Positions 10,899 to 21,903 are shown, counted from the stretch's first letter. The stretch: DNA of 64,000 nucleotides from Candidatus Tidjanibacter faecipullorum (GCA_019116245.1 DXCC01000031.1:1-64000), one strand, 5' to 3'. Notes: generated from the sequence alone by a model not told the origin. Translations and numbers: made by a program.

Positions 10899-11843
10899 TC
10901 AGTCGAATGACTGCATGCCGCTGCGGGCGATGCGGATGAGCTGACGGTACTCCTCCGGAGTGAGCTCCAGGAAGAAATAGTGCAGCGGATCGACTGGCTT
11001 GCCGTTGTGGATCACCTCATAGTGGAGGTGGGGCAGGAGCGAGAGACCGGTGTTGCCCGACAGGGCGATGATGTCGCCCCGGGTAATGTTTTCGCCCGAG
11101 CGGACCAGGGCTTTGTTCAGATGGCAGTAGCGGGTCTTGTAGCCGTTGCCGTGGTCGATGGTAATGGTGATGCCCGAGGTCGAATTGCGCGATACGTCGG
11201 TCACCCGGCCGTCGGCGGTGGCGAAGACGCGTGAATTCTCCGGCACCGTGAAATCGACGCCGTTGTGCTGGACCAGACTGCGGTAGAAGGGGTGGATGCG
11301 CAGGCCGAAGGCGGCGGTGAGAAATGTCAGGTTGTCATTGATGACCGGTTGGATGGCCGGAATGTGGTTGGTTCGGTCCGGACCTTTGACGGCCGCCGTG
11401 TCGGCTGCTGCGGCCATGGTGCCGTAGAGGTGGCGGATGGCGCTCGTCAACCCTTCGGTACGCCGCCGGACCGAAGCGCCCAGTTCGGCATTGGAGGAGG
11501 CCAGCCGATGGCTCCGCTCCTGCTGGGAACGGACCAGGTCGGTGGTGTCCGGGTCGGATTCGAACATGATGTTGAAGACGTTCCGGTCACGTGCCTCGAC
11601 GTTGCCGAGGACGGTTTCGATCGCATCCAGGCGCTCCTCCAGTTCGTCGTAGCTGCGCTCCAGAGCCCGGTTGGCTTCGCGCAGGCGATGCTCCTGCGGG
11701 GTGTCGAACAGGGCGGAAAAGACGAAATAGTACAGGGTGCCGGCTCCGAGCAGCACCAGTACGTTGATGGTGTTGCGGATGATCCGTTCCTCTTTCGGGG
11801 TGCGGCGGGCGGAGCGGCGGCGTATGGGGCGATTCTGTTTCAT
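10899..11843 (-). CDS. Membrane-anchored M23 family metallopeptidase (second of two)
   Basis: A 314-residue protein with a basic N-terminus, one membrane helix near residues 30-50 (VLVLLGAGTLYYFVF), a coiled-coil segment, and a C-terminal LytM/M23 domain. Zinc ligands appear intact: HNGVD and HLHYEV. Such proteins cut peptidoglycan cross-links in the periplasm or regulate other hydrolases. It follows the upstream M23 gene by only 5 bases, so they form a two-gene operon and may act together. The pair resemble the M23/DipM-like proteins of Bacteroidetes cell separation, but a specific role cannot be assigned. Confidence 0.88.
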   Translation of the reverse strand: MKQNRPIRRRSARRTPKEERIIRNTINVLVLLGAGTLYYFVFSALFDTPQEHRLREANRALERSYDELEERLDAIETVLGNVEARDRNVFNIMFESDPDTTDLVRSQQERSHRLASSNAELGASVRRRTEGLTSAIRHLYGTMAAAADTAAVKGPDRTNHIPAIQPVINDNLTFLTAAFGLRIHPFYRSLVQHNGVDFTVPENSRVFATADGRVTDVSRNSTSGITITIDHGNGYKTRYCHLNKALVRSGENITRGDIIALSGNTGLSLLPHLHYEVIHNGKPVDPLHYFFLELTPEEYRQLIRIARSGMQSFD

Positions 11844-11848
11844 GGCCG

Positions 11849-12826
11849 TTAGTCGTTCGGTTCGTACGTGGTTTCACGCGCCGAACGGATGATGCGTTCG
11901 AAGTCTTCGGTGCTCATGTCACGGCGGAAGTAGTTGATCGGATTGACCGTATGGCCCCGATAGATTACCTCGTAGTGGAGGTGGGCACCGGTCGAACCGC
12001 CCGTATTGCCGACGCAGCCGATCTGTTCGCCGCGCCGGATCTCCTGGCCGGGACGGACGTCGATGCGCGAGAGGTGGGCATAGCGGGTCTGGTAGCCGAA
12101 GCCGTGGTCGATCAGGATCTGCTTGCCGTAGCCCCGGCTGCGCAGTCCGTTGTCGACCGAACGGACCACACCGTTGCCGGTCGCATAGACCGGATCGCCG
12201 ATATGGGCCGGCATGTCGAGCCCTTCGTGTTTGATGTAGCGTTTGTAGATGGGGTGAAAACGGCCGCCGTATGCGCCGAGGCTGTTGCGCAGGTTGCGCT
12301 TGTCGATCGGCCAGATGGCCGGTATGGCCGTTGCCATCTTCTCCTTGTCGGAGGCCATGAGCTGGAGCGTGTCCAGCGAGCGGGACTGGAGGTAGAGTCG
12401 GCGCGTGAGGGCGTCGAGTGTCTGCCAGCTGGCGACGATGCGGTCACCGAACGGGCGGGAGGCCAGGGAGCGGTAGACCGAATCGGGATAGGAGGTGTAG
12501 ATGCCCGCAATGTGGAGCGAATCGACGCCGAAGAGCGGCCGGTAGACATTCACGTCGCGGGCGTGCAGTTCGTCGACGCGGAGCTGGGCAGCCCGGATGC
12601 GGTCGTCGAGTGCTTCCATGCGCAGCAGCAGTTCGTCGCGTTCGGCGGCGATGCGGTTGGCCTTCGGCGTGCGGAAGACGAACGAGAAGATCAGGTTGAC
12701 GATGCAGACCACGATGATGACCACCAGTCCCTTGCGCAACAGGCGATAGATGTGCAGGCGCAGGGGTTCTCCGTCGGAGGCGCCGGCTGCAGCGGCGTGT
12801 CGGGGGCTGAATGGAAAACGTACCAT
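11849..12826 (-). CDS. Membrane-anchored M23 family metallopeptidase (first of two)
   Basis: A 325-residue protein with one membrane helix at about residues 33-51 (GLVVIIVVCIVNLIFSFVF), a heptad-like coiled coil, and a C-terminal M23 domain with HEGLDM and HLHYEV zinc sites. Architecture matches its downstream neighbour, so the two are probably tandem paralogues, although sequence identity outside the catalytic core appears modest. It is transcribed from a good promoter in the gap shared with alaS. Expected location is the inner membrane with the enzyme domain in the periplasm. Confidence 0.88.
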   Translation of the reverse strand: MVRFPFSPRHAAAAGASDGEPLRLHIYRLLRKGLVVIIVVCIVNLIFSFVFRTPKANRIAAERDELLLRMEALDDRIRAAQLRVDELHARDVNVYRPLFGVDSLHIAGIYTSYPDSVYRSLASRPFGDRIVASWQTLDALTRRLYLQSRSLDTLQLMASDKEKMATAIPAIWPIDKRNLRNSLGAYGGRFHPIYKRYIKHEGLDMPAHIGDPVYATGNGVVRSVDNGLRSRGYGKQILIDHGFGYQTRYAHLSRIDVRPGQEIRRGEQIGCVGNTGGSTGAHLHYEVIYRGHTVNPINYFRRDMSTEDFERIIRSARETTYEPND

Positions 12827-12873
12827 GATCGCGTAAAACGGCGTCCGAATGCTTTTTAAGAAACTGTATCGTA

Positions 12874-12904
12874 CAAAATTAAGCGAAATTACGTACTTTT
12901 ACAA
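12874..12904 (-). promoter_or_regulatory. Promoter for the tandem M23 peptidase operon
   Basis: On the minus strand a TTG (12904-12902) is followed after 20 bases by TAATTTTG (12881-12874), an exact TAnnTTTG -7 box. The ATG lies 47 bases downstream. Confidence 0.65.
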
Positions 12905-12979
12905 CCTCTTTTGTCGCAACCTTTATCGGAAACGGCAACACAATAACGGAATCAAAAATCGAAAAAGTATACAGATACC

Positions 12980-15613
12980 ATGGAAGCGAATAAGATAAGG
13001 GAGACCTTTCTGGAATTTTTCCGGAGCAAGGGACACACGATCGTCCCGTCGGCTCCGATGGTGGTGAAGAACGACCCGACGCTGATGTTTACCAACGCCG
13101 GCATGAACCAGTTCAAGGATATTTTCCTCGGCAACAGTCCGGCCAAATATCCGCGTGCGGCCGATGCGCAGAAATGTCTGCGCGTGTCGGGCAAGCACAA
13201 CGACCTGGACGAAGTGGGCCGCGATACCTACCACCACACCATGTTCGAGATGCTGGGCAACTGGTCCTTCGGCGACTATTTCAAGAAAGAGGCCATCGAA
13301 TGGGCCTGGGAGTTGCTGACCAAGGTGTACGGTCTGCCCGAAGACCGCTTCTATGCCACCGTATTTGAGGGTAGCGAGGAGGACGGCGTGCCGTTCGACA
13401 GCGATGCCTATGAATACTGGAAACGTTTCCTGCCCGAAGACCGCATTCTGAAGGGCAACAAGAAGGACAACTTCTGGGAGATGGGCGATACGGGTCCCTG
13501 CGGTCCCTGCAGCGAGATTCACTACGATCTGCGTTCGGACGAGGAGCGGGCCGCCAAACCCGGCCGGGAACTGGTCAACCGCGACCACCCGCAGGTGATC
13601 GAGATCTGGAACCTGGTCTTCATGCAGTTCAACCGCAAGGCGAACGGCTCGCTGGAGGAGCTGCCCCACCACCACGTGGATACGGGCATGGGCTTCGAGC
13701 GTCTGTGCATGATCATGCAGGGCGTCCAGAGCAACTACGATACCGATGTCTTCCAGCCGCTCATCCGGCGCATTGCCGAGATGTCGGGCAAGCGTTACGG
13801 CGAGGATGCCATGTGCGATGTGGCCATGCGTGTGGTAGCCGACCACCTGCGCGCCATCTCCTTCTCGATTGCCGACGGCCAGCTGCCTTCCAACGTGAAG
13901 GCCGGTTATGTGATCCGCCGCATCCTGCGTCGTGCCGTCCGCTACGGTTACACCTACCTCGGTTTCAACGAACCTTTCATCTGCCGGCTGGTCGATACGC
14001 TGGCCGAACAGATGGGCGGTCAGTATCCCGAACTGCTGGCCCAGAAGAACCTGATCATCAGTGTGATCCAGGAGGAGGAGAGCGCCTTCCTGCGTACCCT
14101 GGCCACGGGCATCAACCTGCTCGACGGCGTGGTGCGCCGCTCCAAGGCCGAGGGTATCACCGAAATCAGCGGCAAGGATGCCTTCCTGCTTTACGATACC
14201 TACGGTTTCCCGATCGACCTGACCGAATTGATCTCGCGCGAGAACGGCATGACGGTGGACATGGCCGGTTTCGAGAAGGAACTGGCGGCTCAGAAGGCCC
14301 GTTCGCGCAATGCCGCCGCCGTCGATACGGACGACTGGGTGGAGCTCTATCCGATCGTGCAGAGCCGTTTCGTGGGCTATGACACGCTGACGGCCGATGT
14401 GCGCATTTCGCGTTACCGTCGTGTGACGACCAAGGGCAAGACCTTCTACCAGCTGGTATTCGACCAGACGCCTTTCTATGGCAATTCGGGTGGTCAGGTG
14501 GGCGACTGCGGCTACATCGAGAGCGAGCAGGAGCGCATCGCCATCGTCGATACCCAGAAGGACAACAACCTGACGGTGCACATTGCCGAACGGCTGCCGG
14601 AGGATCCCTCGGCAGCTTTCGTGGCCGTGGTGGATGAGAAGCGCCGTACGGCTTCGGCCAACAACCACTCGGCAACCCACCTGCTGCATCACGCCCTGCG
14701 CCGCCTGCTGGGCACGCACGTCGAGCAGAAGGGTTCGCTCGTCAATCCCGACTACCTGCGTTTCGACTTTTCGCATTTCCAGAAGGTAACCCCCGAACAG
14801 CTCCGCGAAGTGGAGCGCATGGTGAACGCCATGATCCGCGCCAACTATCCCCTCGAGGAGAATCGCAACAGCACCATCGAGGAGGCCCGCAAGCAGGGAG
14901 CCATGATGCTCTTCGGCGAGAAATACGGTGAGGTGGTGCGTACGATCCGTTTCGGCTCGTCGATCGAGCTCTGCGGCGGTACGCACGCTTCGGCTACGGG
15001 TAACATCGGTTATTTCCGGATTGTCTCCGAGAGCGCCATTTCGGCCGGCGTACGCCGCATCGAGGCCGTGACCGGCGAGAAGGCCGAGGAGATGGTCTAT
15101 CTGATGCAGGATACGATGCAGAATGTACAGCAGCTGCTCAACAGCCCGTCGATCGTGCAGTCGGTCAAGAAGCTCTTTGACGAGAATGCCGAACTCAAGC
15201 AGCGGACCGAGGCGCTGGTCAAGGAGAAGATTGCCGGACTGGCCGATCGGATGATGGCCGAATTTGCGGCATCGGCCTCTCAGGAGGAGGTGATCGTGCA
15301 TGCCATGGAGGTGTCTTTCTCGCCGGATCATCTGCGCGACATCGCCTTTGCTCTGCGCTCGCGGCTGAGCAATATTGCCATTGTGCTGGGAACGAAGGCC
15401 GAAGGCAAGGTCAATCTGGCCGTTGTGCTGGGTGACGATGTAGTGGCCCGCGGCCTGAATGCGTCGCAGATCGTGCGCGAGGCGGCCAAGGCCATCCAGG
15501 GTGGTGGCGGCGGTCAGCCTTTCTTCGCCATGGCCGGCGGCAAGAAGCCCGAGGGACTCGCCGAGGCGATGGATGTCGCCCTGCGGCTGATCCATGACCA
15601 GCTCGCAAAATAA
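12980..15613 (+). CDS. alaS: Alanyl-tRNA synthetase
   Basis: AlaS charges tRNA-Ala and edits mischarged Ser and Gly. The 877-residue protein has the class II core at the N-terminus ([21 protein letters not shown]), the editing domain with zinc-type [12 protein letters not shown] and the matching [10 protein letters not shown] segment, and the C-terminal DHHA1-like part with [10 protein letters not shown]. Full length and all motifs are present. It has strong codon bias, like other translation genes, and is followed at 57 bases by gpmI. Confidence 0.97.
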   Translation: MEANKIRETFLEFFRSKGHTIVPSAPMVVKNDPTLMFTNAGMNQFKDIFLGNSPAKYPRAADAQKCLRVSGKHNDLDEVGRDTYHHTMFEMLGNWSFGDYFKKEAIEWAWELLTKVYGLPEDRFYATVFEGSEEDGVPFDSDAYEYWKRFLPEDRILKGNKKDNFWEMGDTGPCGPCSEIHYDLRSDEERAAKPGRELVNRDHPQVIEIWNLVFMQFNRKANGSLEELPHHHVDTGMGFERLCMIMQGVQSNYDTDVFQPLIRRIAEMSGKRYGEDAMCDVAMRVVADHLRAISFSIADGQLPSNVKAGYVIRRILRRAVRYGYTYLGFNEPFICRLVDTLAEQMGGQYPELLAQKNLIISVIQEEESAFLRTLATGINLLDGVVRRSKAEGITEISGKDAFLLYDTYGFPIDLTELISRENGMTVDMAGFEKELAAQKARSRNAAAVDTDDWVELYPIVQSRFVGYDTLTADVRISRYRRVTTKGKTFYQLVFDQTPFYGNSGGQVGDCGYIESEQERIAIVDTQKDNNLTVHIAERLPEDPSAAFVAVVDEKRRTASANNHSATHLLHHALRRLLGTHVEQKGSLVNPDYLRFDFSHFQKVTPEQLREVERMVNAMIRANYPLEENRNSTIEEARKQGAMMLFGEKYGEVVRTIRFGSSIELCGGTHASATGNIGYFRIVSESAISAGVRRIEAVTGEKAEEMVYLMQDTMQNVQQLLNSPSIVQSVKKLFDENAELKQRTEALVKEKIAGLADRMMAEFAASASQEEVIVHAMEVSFSPDHLRDIAFALRSRLSNIAIVLGTKAEGKVNLAVVLGDDVVARGLNASQIVREAAKAIQGGGGGQPFFAMAGGKKPEGLAEAMDVALRLIHDQLAK

Positions 15614-15670
15614 ACGGCGGGCGGGGAACGTTAGTCAATCGACGTTTTATTGTAAAAACAAGCGGAATTT

Positions 15671-17200
15671 ATGGAACACAATAAGGTATTGCTGATGATC
15701 CTCGACGGATGGGGTATCGGCAATCATTCCAAGGGAGATGTGGTGTGGAGCGCCCATCCCGTTTACCTGAACGGGCTGGCGGAGCACTATCCCCATGCAC
15801 AGTTGCGTACCGACGGTGAGAATGTCGGTCTGCCCGACGGACAGATGGGCAACTCGGAGGTGGGACACCTCAACATCGGAGCCGGTCGCGTGGTTTACCA
15901 GGATCTGGTGAAGATCAACCGGGCGATTCGCGACAACTCCATCATGGAAAATCCCGAAATCAAGGCCGCCTTCACCTACGCCAGGGAGAAGGGGGTGCGG
16001 GTGCACTTCATGGGACTGGTGTCGGACGGCGGCGTACACAGCTCGCTTGACCATCTCTTCAAACTGTGCGACATCGCGCAGGAGTACGGCATTCACGATG
16101 CGTTCGTGCACTGCTTCATGGATGGCCGTGATACCGACCCGATGAGCGGCAAGGGCTTCATCGAACAGTTGCAGCGTCACATCTACGGTACCAACGTGAA
16201 GATCGCTTCGATCATCGGCCGTTACTATGCCATGGATCGCGACAAGCGCTGGGAGCGTATCAAGGTGGCTTACGACCAGCTGGTCAACGGCGTGGGCGAG
16301 AAGTCGACCGATCTGGTGGCTACGGTGCGCAAATCGTATGACAACGGCATCACGGACGAGTTCATCAAGCCGATCGTGGCGGTGGACGACCACGACGAGG
16401 CGATCGGCACCCTGCAGGAGGGCGACATGGTCATCTTCTTCAACTTCCGCAACGACCGGGCCAAGGAGCTGACCATCGTGCTGACGCAGGAGGACATGCC
16501 CGATGCCGGCATGCACACCCTGCCGCTCTACTACTGCACCATGACGCCCTACGATGCCAAGTTCAAGGGCGTGCACATCCTGTTCGACAAGGAGAATGTC
16601 AAGAATACGATCGGCGAATATGTCGCTTCGCTGGGGCTGACCCAGCTGCGCATTGCCGAGACCGAAAAATATGCCCATGTCACCTTCTTCCTCAACGGCG
16701 GTCGCGAGGATAAATTCGTCAATGAGGAGCGCATTCTGATTCCTTCGCCGAAGGTGGATACCTACGACCAGAAGCCGGAGATGAGTGCCTACGAGGTGAA
16801 GGATGCCCTGGTGGGCGCCTTGAATACGGGACGTTTCGATTTCATCGCGCTGAATTTCGCCAATGGCGACATGGTGGGCCACACGGGCGTGTACGATGCG
16901 ATCGTGAAGGCCGTGAAGGCGGTGGACCAATGTGCCGGCGAGGTGATCGAGGCGGCCAAGAAGAACGGCTATGAGGTGGTGGTGATTGCCGATCACGGCA
17001 ATGCCGACAATGCCATCAATCCGGACGGCACGCCCAATACGGCGCATTCGCTCAATCCGGTGCCGATCATCGTGGTTTCCGACCGGGTGGCTTCGGTGCG
17101 CAACGGCGTGCTGGCCGATGTGGCGCCGACCGTACTGGCGCTGATGGGGCTGCCGCAGCCGGCCGAGATGACGGGCCAGTCGCTGGTGACCTTCAAGTAG
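15671..17200 (+). CDS. gpmI: 2,3-bisphosphoglycerate-independent phosphoglycerate mutase
   Basis: GpmI interconverts 3- and 2-phosphoglycerate in glycolysis using two manganese ions. The 509-residue protein starts with [11 protein letters not shown] and has the catalytic serine in [16 protein letters not shown], the DGRDTDP substrate loop, and C-terminal metal ligands in ADHGNADNA. Length and motif order match the iPGM family. A terminator follows directly. Confidence 0.96.
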   Translation: MEHNKVLLMILDGWGIGNHSKGDVVWSAHPVYLNGLAEHYPHAQLRTDGENVGLPDGQMGNSEVGHLNIGAGRVVYQDLVKINRAIRDNSIMENPEIKAAFTYAREKGVRVHFMGLVSDGGVHSSLDHLFKLCDIAQEYGIHDAFVHCFMDGRDTDPMSGKGFIEQLQRHIYGTNVKIASIIGRYYAMDRDKRWERIKVAYDQLVNGVGEKSTDLVATVRKSYDNGITDEFIKPIVAVDDHDEAIGTLQEGDMVIFFNFRNDRAKELTIVLTQEDMPDAGMHTLPLYYCTMTPYDAKFKGVHILFDKENVKNTIGEYVASLGLTQLRIAETEKYAHVTFFLNGGREDKFVNEERILIPSPKVDTYDQKPEMSAYEVKDALVGALNTGRFDFIALNFANGDMVGHTGVYDAIVKAVKAVDQCAGEVIEAAKKNGYEVVVIADHGNADNAINPDGTPNTAHSLNPVPIIVVSDRVASVRNGVLADVAPTVLALMGLPQPAEMTGQSLVTFK

Positions 17201-17220
17201 CGGTCTGACCCTGCAATGAA

Positions 17221-17262
17221 CGAGGGAAATTCCGGTTTGCCGGAGTTTCCCTCGTTTTTTTT
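17221..17262 (+). terminator. Terminator after gpmI
   Basis: The stem CGAGGGAAA...TTTCCCTCG encloses an inner TCCGG/CCGGA hairpin and is followed by eight T's. Confidence 0.92.
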
Positions 17263-17398
17263 GTTGCCGCAACCAGCCCTCGGGGGTGGGGTCATTCGTC
17301 GGCCGCCCGGCGGTTTCGGTCGATGAAAGGAGGCTCTCTGTCGATTCGGATTGCGCAGGCGTCGTGCAGGCCGTAAGTTTACGGCAAATCCGAAGACG

Positions 17399-18706
17399 AT
17401 GAAACGAATCTTGCTCATACTCGGCGCCTGGCTGCTCGGCTGGCAGACGGCAGCCGCACAGGACCTGCCGAAGCGGTGGACGCTGCAGGAGTGTCTGGAC
17501 TATGCGCTGGAGAACAACATTCAACTCCAGCAGAGCCGTAACGACCACCTCTCCGGCCTGGAGGACACGGAAGCGGCCAGGGCGGCCATGCTGCCTTCGC
17601 TGTCGGCCTCGACGACGCAGGCGTTGACGAACTATCCCTCGGCGGAGGCGGTCGACAACAACAGCTATACGGGAACCTACGGCATAACGGCCGGCATCAC
17701 GGTTTTCGAGGGCGGGCGGCTGCGCACGGCATTGCAGCGCCAGCAGACCCAGAACCGGATGGATGCCCTGACGGTGGATGAAACAGCCAACGATATCCGC
17801 ATTGCCATCGTGCAGGCCTACATGCAGACCCTCTATGCGCTGGAGGCGGTGGAGGTGGCGCGGAGTACGGTCGAGGTGTCGTCTGCGCAGCGCGACCGGG
17901 CCGAGCAGATGCTGCAGGCCGGTTCGATCAGCAAGGTGGATCTGGCCCAGCTGGAGAGCCAGCTTGCCTCCGACCGCTACCAGGTGGTGGCGGCGCAGGC
18001 AACGCTCGACGACTGCAAGCTGCAGCTCAAGCAGCTGCTCGAACTGGACATCATGGATGAGATCGAGGTGGTGTCGCCCGACCGGAGCTATGCGGAGGTG
18101 ATGCGGATGCTGCCCGACAAGGCGGCCATTTATGACAAGGCGCTGGAAACGATGCCGGAGATCGCCCGGGGGGCGCTGGCCGTTGAGGCGGCCGAACTGG
18201 ATGTGAAGCAGGCGCAGGCGGGGTATTGGCCCTCGGTGTCGCTCACGGCAAGCCTCGGCACCGGCCACATTTCCGGCGAAAACCAGCAGACCGGCACGCA
18301 GGTGTGGAACCGCTTCAACGAGAGTCTGGGCCTGACGATCAGCATCCCGATTTTCTCCAACCGTCAGAACCGTACGGCCGTCAACAAGGCCCGGCTGGCT
18401 GTGGAGAACAGCCGCCTCTCGCAGCTCGATCTGGAGAAGACGCTGCTGCGCGAAGTCGAGTCGGCCTATCTGGATGCGGTGTCGGCCCAGTCGCAGTATG
18501 TGGCTGCCGTGGAGAAACAGCGCTATGCCCAGCAGAGCTATGACCTGACCGACGAACAGTTCCGGGTAGGCATGAAGAATACGGTCGAACTGATTACGGC
18601 GCAGAACGAACTCACGGCGGCCCGTCAGGAGGTGCTGCAGGCGAAATACATGGCGCTGATGAATCTGAATCTGCTCGACATCTATCAGGGAAATGAAATC
18701 CAATAA
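17399..18706 (+). CDS. TolC family outer-membrane efflux protein
   Basis: The track start at 17351 is replaced by the ATG at 17399, which gives a clean signal peptide (MKRILLILGAWLLGWQTAAAQ) and a 435-residue protein. Two OEP repeats follow, with the typical TLQECLDYALENNI opening, long helices and the second-repeat strand YWPSVSLTASL. It would form the outer-membrane channel for the MacA/MacB-like pump encoded directly downstream (14-base gap). The substrate is not evident. Confidence 0.93.
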   Translation: MKRILLILGAWLLGWQTAAAQDLPKRWTLQECLDYALENNIQLQQSRNDHLSGLEDTEAARAAMLPSLSASTTQALTNYPSAEAVDNNSYTGTYGITAGITVFEGGRLRTALQRQQTQNRMDALTVDETANDIRIAIVQAYMQTLYALEAVEVARSTVEVSSAQRDRAEQMLQAGSISKVDLAQLESQLASDRYQVVAAQATLDDCKLQLKQLLELDIMDEIEVVSPDRSYAEVMRMLPDKAAIYDKALETMPEIARGALAVEAAELDVKQAQAGYWPSVSLTASLGTGHISGENQQTGTQVWNRFNESLGLTISIPIFSNRQNRTAVNKARLAVENSRLSQLDLEKTLLREVESAYLDAVSAQSQYVAAVEKQRYAQQSYDLTDEQFRVGMKNTVELITAQNELTAARQEVLQAKYMALMNLNLLDIYQGNEIQ

Positions 18707-18720
18707 AATCGCATAAGAAC

Positions 18721-19716
18721 ATGACAAGGAAAACGAAAAGGACGATCGGCATGCTGGCGGCGGTTGCGGTAGCCGCACTCGTGCTGTGGCTCGTGCTGCG
18801 TCCCGGCCGGAAGGACGCGATCATGCTGGAGACGGCGCCGGTGGAACGGATGACCGTGCGCAACTCGGTGACGGCCACCGGTACGGTGGAGCCGGTCACG
18901 GAGGTGGAGGTCGGTACGCAGGTGTCGGGTATCATCGACCGGCTCTACGTCGACTACAACGATGTGGTGAAGGCCGGACAGCTGATTGCCGAGATGGACA
19001 AGGTGACGCTGGAGGCCGAATTGGAGTCGTCGCAGGCCGATCTGGCCAGCAGCAAGACCGAGTACGAGTACCGGCTCAAGGAGTACACGCGTACCAAGAC
19101 CCTCTACGAAAAGGGGCTGGTGAGCGATTCGGAATACGATCAGGCCTTCTACATGTACGAGACGGCGCGCAACACCTACCAGCGCAATCAGGCCGATATC
19201 GTGCGGGTGCGTCAGAATCTGGAGTATGCCACGATCACTTCGCCGATCGACGGCGTGGTGATCAGCCGGGCCGTGGAGGAAGGGCAGACCGTGGCGGCCG
19301 GTTTTGAGACCCCTACGCTCTTTACCATTGCGAACGACCTGACGCAGATGCAGGTGATTGCCGACGTCGACGAGGCCGACATCGGGCAGGTCAAGGAGGG
19401 GCAGCGGGTCGAATTTACGGTCGATGCCTATCCGGACGATACGTTTACCGGTACGGTCGAGCAGGTGCGGCTGGAGGCCACGACCGAATCGAGCGTGGTC
19501 ACCTACGAGGTGGTCATTACGGCCTACAATCCCGATCTGAAACTGAAGCCGGGTCTGACCGCCAATGTGACGATCTATACCTTCGAGCAGGAGAACATGC
19601 TGACGGTCCCCACGAAAGCGCTGCGCTTCGTGCCGGACGAGGAGTTGCTGTCCGAGATCGGTGTGACGTTCCGGCCCGATACGGAACAGGCCCCGAGCGG
19701 CACCCGTCAGGTGTAG
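18721..19716 (+). CDS. MacA-like periplasmic adaptor (HlyD family), ended by an in-frame TAG
   Basis: This is the membrane-fusion protein of a tripartite MacAB-TolC type pump. It has one N-terminal helix (MLAAVAVAALVLWLVL), a lipoyl/barrel-sandwich region with coiled coil at ~70-150, a beta-barrel (ANDLTQMQVIADVDEADIG), and the start of the membrane-proximal domain. Translation stops at TAG (19714-19716) after 331 residues, although the same frame continues for 67 more codons with family-like sequence to a second TAG just before the ATPase gene. The last domain is thus interrupted; see the remainder feature. Function of the truncated form is uncertain. Confidence 0.88.
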   Translation: MTRKTKRTIGMLAAVAVAALVLWLVLRPGRKDAIMLETAPVERMTVRNSVTATGTVEPVTEVEVGTQVSGIIDRLYVDYNDVVKAGQLIAEMDKVTLEAELESSQADLASSKTEYEYRLKEYTRTKTLYEKGLVSDSEYDQAFYMYETARNTYQRNQADIVRVRQNLEYATITSPIDGVVISRAVEEGQTVAAGFETPTLFTIANDLTQMQVIADVDEADIGQVKEGQRVEFTVDAYPDDTFTGTVEQVRLEATTESSVVTYEVVITAYNPDLKLKPGLTANVTIYTFEQENMLTVPTKALRFVPDEELLSEIGVTFRPDTEQAPSGTRQV

Positions 19717-19920
19717 GTCAAGGAGGGGGCTGCGCTGTCCGTACGCAACATCCGGTGCGGCGTGGCGAGCGGTGACCGTACCGCCGTCCTAGAGGGATTG
19801 ACGGACGGCGAAGAGGTGGCGGTCGGCCTGACGGCTGCCCAGAAACCTGCCGCAACGGGGGCGGCCGAACGCAGCCCGTTCATGCCGACCCCTCCCGGAG
19901 GTGGAAACAACAAGAAATAG
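19717..19920 (+). pseudogene. In-frame remainder of the MacA-like adaptor after the amber codon
   Basis: Without a new start, the frame of the adaptor continues VKEGAALSVRNIRCG, then GLTDGEEVAVGL, the usual C-terminal membrane-proximal domain of MacA-like proteins, and ends at TAG 19918-19920, two bases before the ATPase ATG. In homologues the interrupted position is usually an aromatic residue in a VWVKEG-like strand, so the TAG looks like a TGG (Trp) changed by one base. Confidence 0.8.
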
Positions 19921-19922
19921 CC

Positions 19923-20666
19923 ATGAAAAAAGAGGTCATTCGTTTGGAGAACATCGGCCGAGACTTCCGGGTCGGGGACGAAATCGTACATGCCCTGCGC
20001 GGGGTGTCGTTCTCGATCGACGAAGGGGAGTTCGTGACCATCATGGGTACGTCCGGGTCGGGCAAGTCCACCTTGTTGAATACCCTGGGGTGTCTGGATA
20101 CGCCCACCTCGGGCGAGTATTACCTCGACGGGGTGGCGGTCAGCACGATGGACAAGAACCAGCGGGCCACGCTGCGCAACCGAAAGATCGGTTTCGTGTT
20201 CCAGAACTACAATCTGTTGCCGAAGACGACGGCCATCGAAAATGTCGAACTGCCGCTCATGTACAATCCTTCCTGTTCGGCAGCCGAACGGTATGCCCGG
20301 TCGGTCGAGGCGCTGAAAGCGGTCGGCCTGGGGGACCGGCTGCTACACAAGAGCAACCAGATGTCGGGCGGACAAATGCAGCGTGTGGCCATTGCCCGGG
20401 CGCTGGTGAACAATCCGGCGGTCATTCTGGCCGACGAGGCGACCGGCAACCTCGATACGCGTACCAGTTTCGAGGTGCTGGTGCTCTTTCAGCAGCTCCA
20501 TGCCCAGGGGCGCACGATCATCTTCGTGACCCACAACCCCGAGATCGCCCAGTACAGCAGCCGCAACATTACGTTGAGGGACGGACGCGTCACGGCGGAC
20601 GTACGCAACACACAGGTGCTGAACGCGGCCGAGGCGCTGGCGCAGCTGCCTAAACCGGAGGAGTAG
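19923..20666 (+). CDS. MacB-type ABC transporter ATPase
   Basis: A 247-residue LolD/MacB-class ATPase with Walker [13 protein letters not shown], signature [15 protein letters not shown], Walker [13 protein letters not shown] and the FVTHN switch. It is placed between the adaptor and the permease and would energise the tripartite pump. In this phylum ATPase and permease are commonly separate proteins rather than fused as in E. coli MacB. Confidence 0.93.
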   Translation: MKKEVIRLENIGRDFRVGDEIVHALRGVSFSIDEGEFVTIMGTSGSGKSTLLNTLGCLDTPTSGEYYLDGVAVSTMDKNQRATLRNRKIGFVFQNYNLLPKTTAIENVELPLMYNPSCSAAERYARSVEALKAVGLGDRLLHKSNQMSGGQMQRVAIARALVNNPAVILADEATGNLDTRTSFEVLVLFQQLHAQGRTIIFVTHNPEIAQYSSRNITLRDGRVTADVRNTQVLNAAEALAQLPKPEE

Positions 20667-20669
20667 AAC

Positions 20670-21890
20670 ATGAACTTTGCCAATTTATTCAAGATTGCCG
20701 TCAAGGCGCTCAGCAACAACAAGCTGCGCGGATTCCTGACCATGTTGGGCATCATCATCGGCGTAGCCTCCGTCATCACCATGCTGGCCATCGGCCAGGG
20801 CTCGAAGAAGAGCATCCAGGCCGAGATCAGCGAGATGGGCTCGAACATGATCATGATCCATCCGGGCGGTGACATGCGGGGCGGCGTGCGGCTGGATGCG
20901 GACGACATGGAATCGCTCAAGCTGCAGGATTTTGAAGATATCCGGGACAAGACCCGCTATGTCAGCTACGTGTCGCCGGCGGTCAACAGTGCCGGACAGG
21001 CGGTGTACGGAGCGAACAATACGCCGACGACGGTCTACGGGGTCAATCTCGACTACCTCGAGATTCGCCGCTACCGGGTGGCCGACGGCGAACCCTTTAC
21101 CGATCAGGATATTCGGGTAGCCGCCAAGGTGTGTCTGGTGGGACAGACGGTGGTGGACGAACTCTTCCCCGACGGGGAAAACCCGATCGGCAAGGTGATC
21201 CGTTTCGGCACCATCCCGTTCCGTATCGTCGGCGTGCTGGAGAGCAAGGGCTACAACAGCATGGGCATGGACCAGGATGACCTGATCATTGCCCCCTACA
21301 CGACTGTCCAGAAACGTATTCTGGCCATCACCCACCTGCAGGAGATCATCTGCTCGGCCCTGAGCGAAAGCTATACGGAGGAGGCGATTGATGAAATTGC
21401 CGACATTCTGCGGACCAACCATCGGCTCAAGGCGACCGACGAGGACGACTTCTCGATCCGTTCCCAGCAGGAGCTCTCCTCGATGCTCACCTCCACGACC
21501 GACATGATGACTGTCCTGCTGGCGGCCGTAGCGGGCATTTCGCTGCTGGTCGGCGGCATCGGCATCATGAACATCATGTATGTTTCCGTTACGGAACGCA
21601 CGCGCGAGATCGGTCTGCGCATGTCGATCGGGGCCAAGGGGCGCGACATTCTGGCCCAGTTCCTGATCGAATCGATCCTCATCAGCGTGACCGGCGGTCT
21701 GATCGGGGTGCTCTTCGGCATCGGGGCGGCGATCGTGGTCAAGGTCGTGGCGGCCTTCCCGATCTACATTCAGCCCTGGAGTGTCATCCTCTCCTTTGCC
21801 GTATGTACGCTTACGGGCGTCTTCTTCGGCTGGTATCCCGCACAGAAGGCGGCCCGACTCGATCCGATCGAAGCCATCCGTTACGAATAA
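20670..21890 (+). CDS. MacB-type ABC transporter permease
   Basis: The 406-residue protein has the FtsX/MacB topology: one N-terminal helix in NNKLRGFLTMLGIIIGVASVITMLAIG, a large periplasmic MacB-PCD domain, and three C-terminal helices with the NIMYVSVTERTREIGLRMSIGA motif. It starts 3 bases after the ATPase gene. It works mechanically in the periplasm to move substrate into the TolC channel; such pumps export macrolides, peptides or siderophores in other bacteria, and the substrate here is unknown. Confidence 0.93.
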   Translation: MNFANLFKIAVKALSNNKLRGFLTMLGIIIGVASVITMLAIGQGSKKSIQAEISEMGSNMIMIHPGGDMRGGVRLDADDMESLKLQDFEDIRDKTRYVSYVSPAVNSAGQAVYGANNTPTTVYGVNLDYLEIRRYRVADGEPFTDQDIRVAAKVCLVGQTVVDELFPDGENPIGKVIRFGTIPFRIVGVLESKGYNSMGMDQDDLIIAPYTTVQKRILAITHLQEIICSALSESYTEEAIDEIADILRTNHRLKATDEDDFSIRSQQELSSMLTSTTDMMTVLLAAVAGISLLVGGIGIMNIMYVSVTERTREIGLRMSIGAKGRDILAQFLIESILISVTGGLIGVLFGIGAAIVVKVVAAFPIYIQPWSVILSFAVCTLTGVFFGWYPAQKAARLDPIEAIRYE

Positions 21891-21903
21891 TCCGCAAGAA
21901 TCG

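Noticed and set aside
12923-15595. 890-residue ORF antisense to alaS
   Set aside because: It mirrors alaS, whose protein has all family motifs; the antisense translation is rich in His, Leu and Arg with no domain. It arises from codon bias in GC-rich DNA. The same holds for 15647-18778, 23873-26761, 44150-46735, 6621-8369 and 34182-36770.
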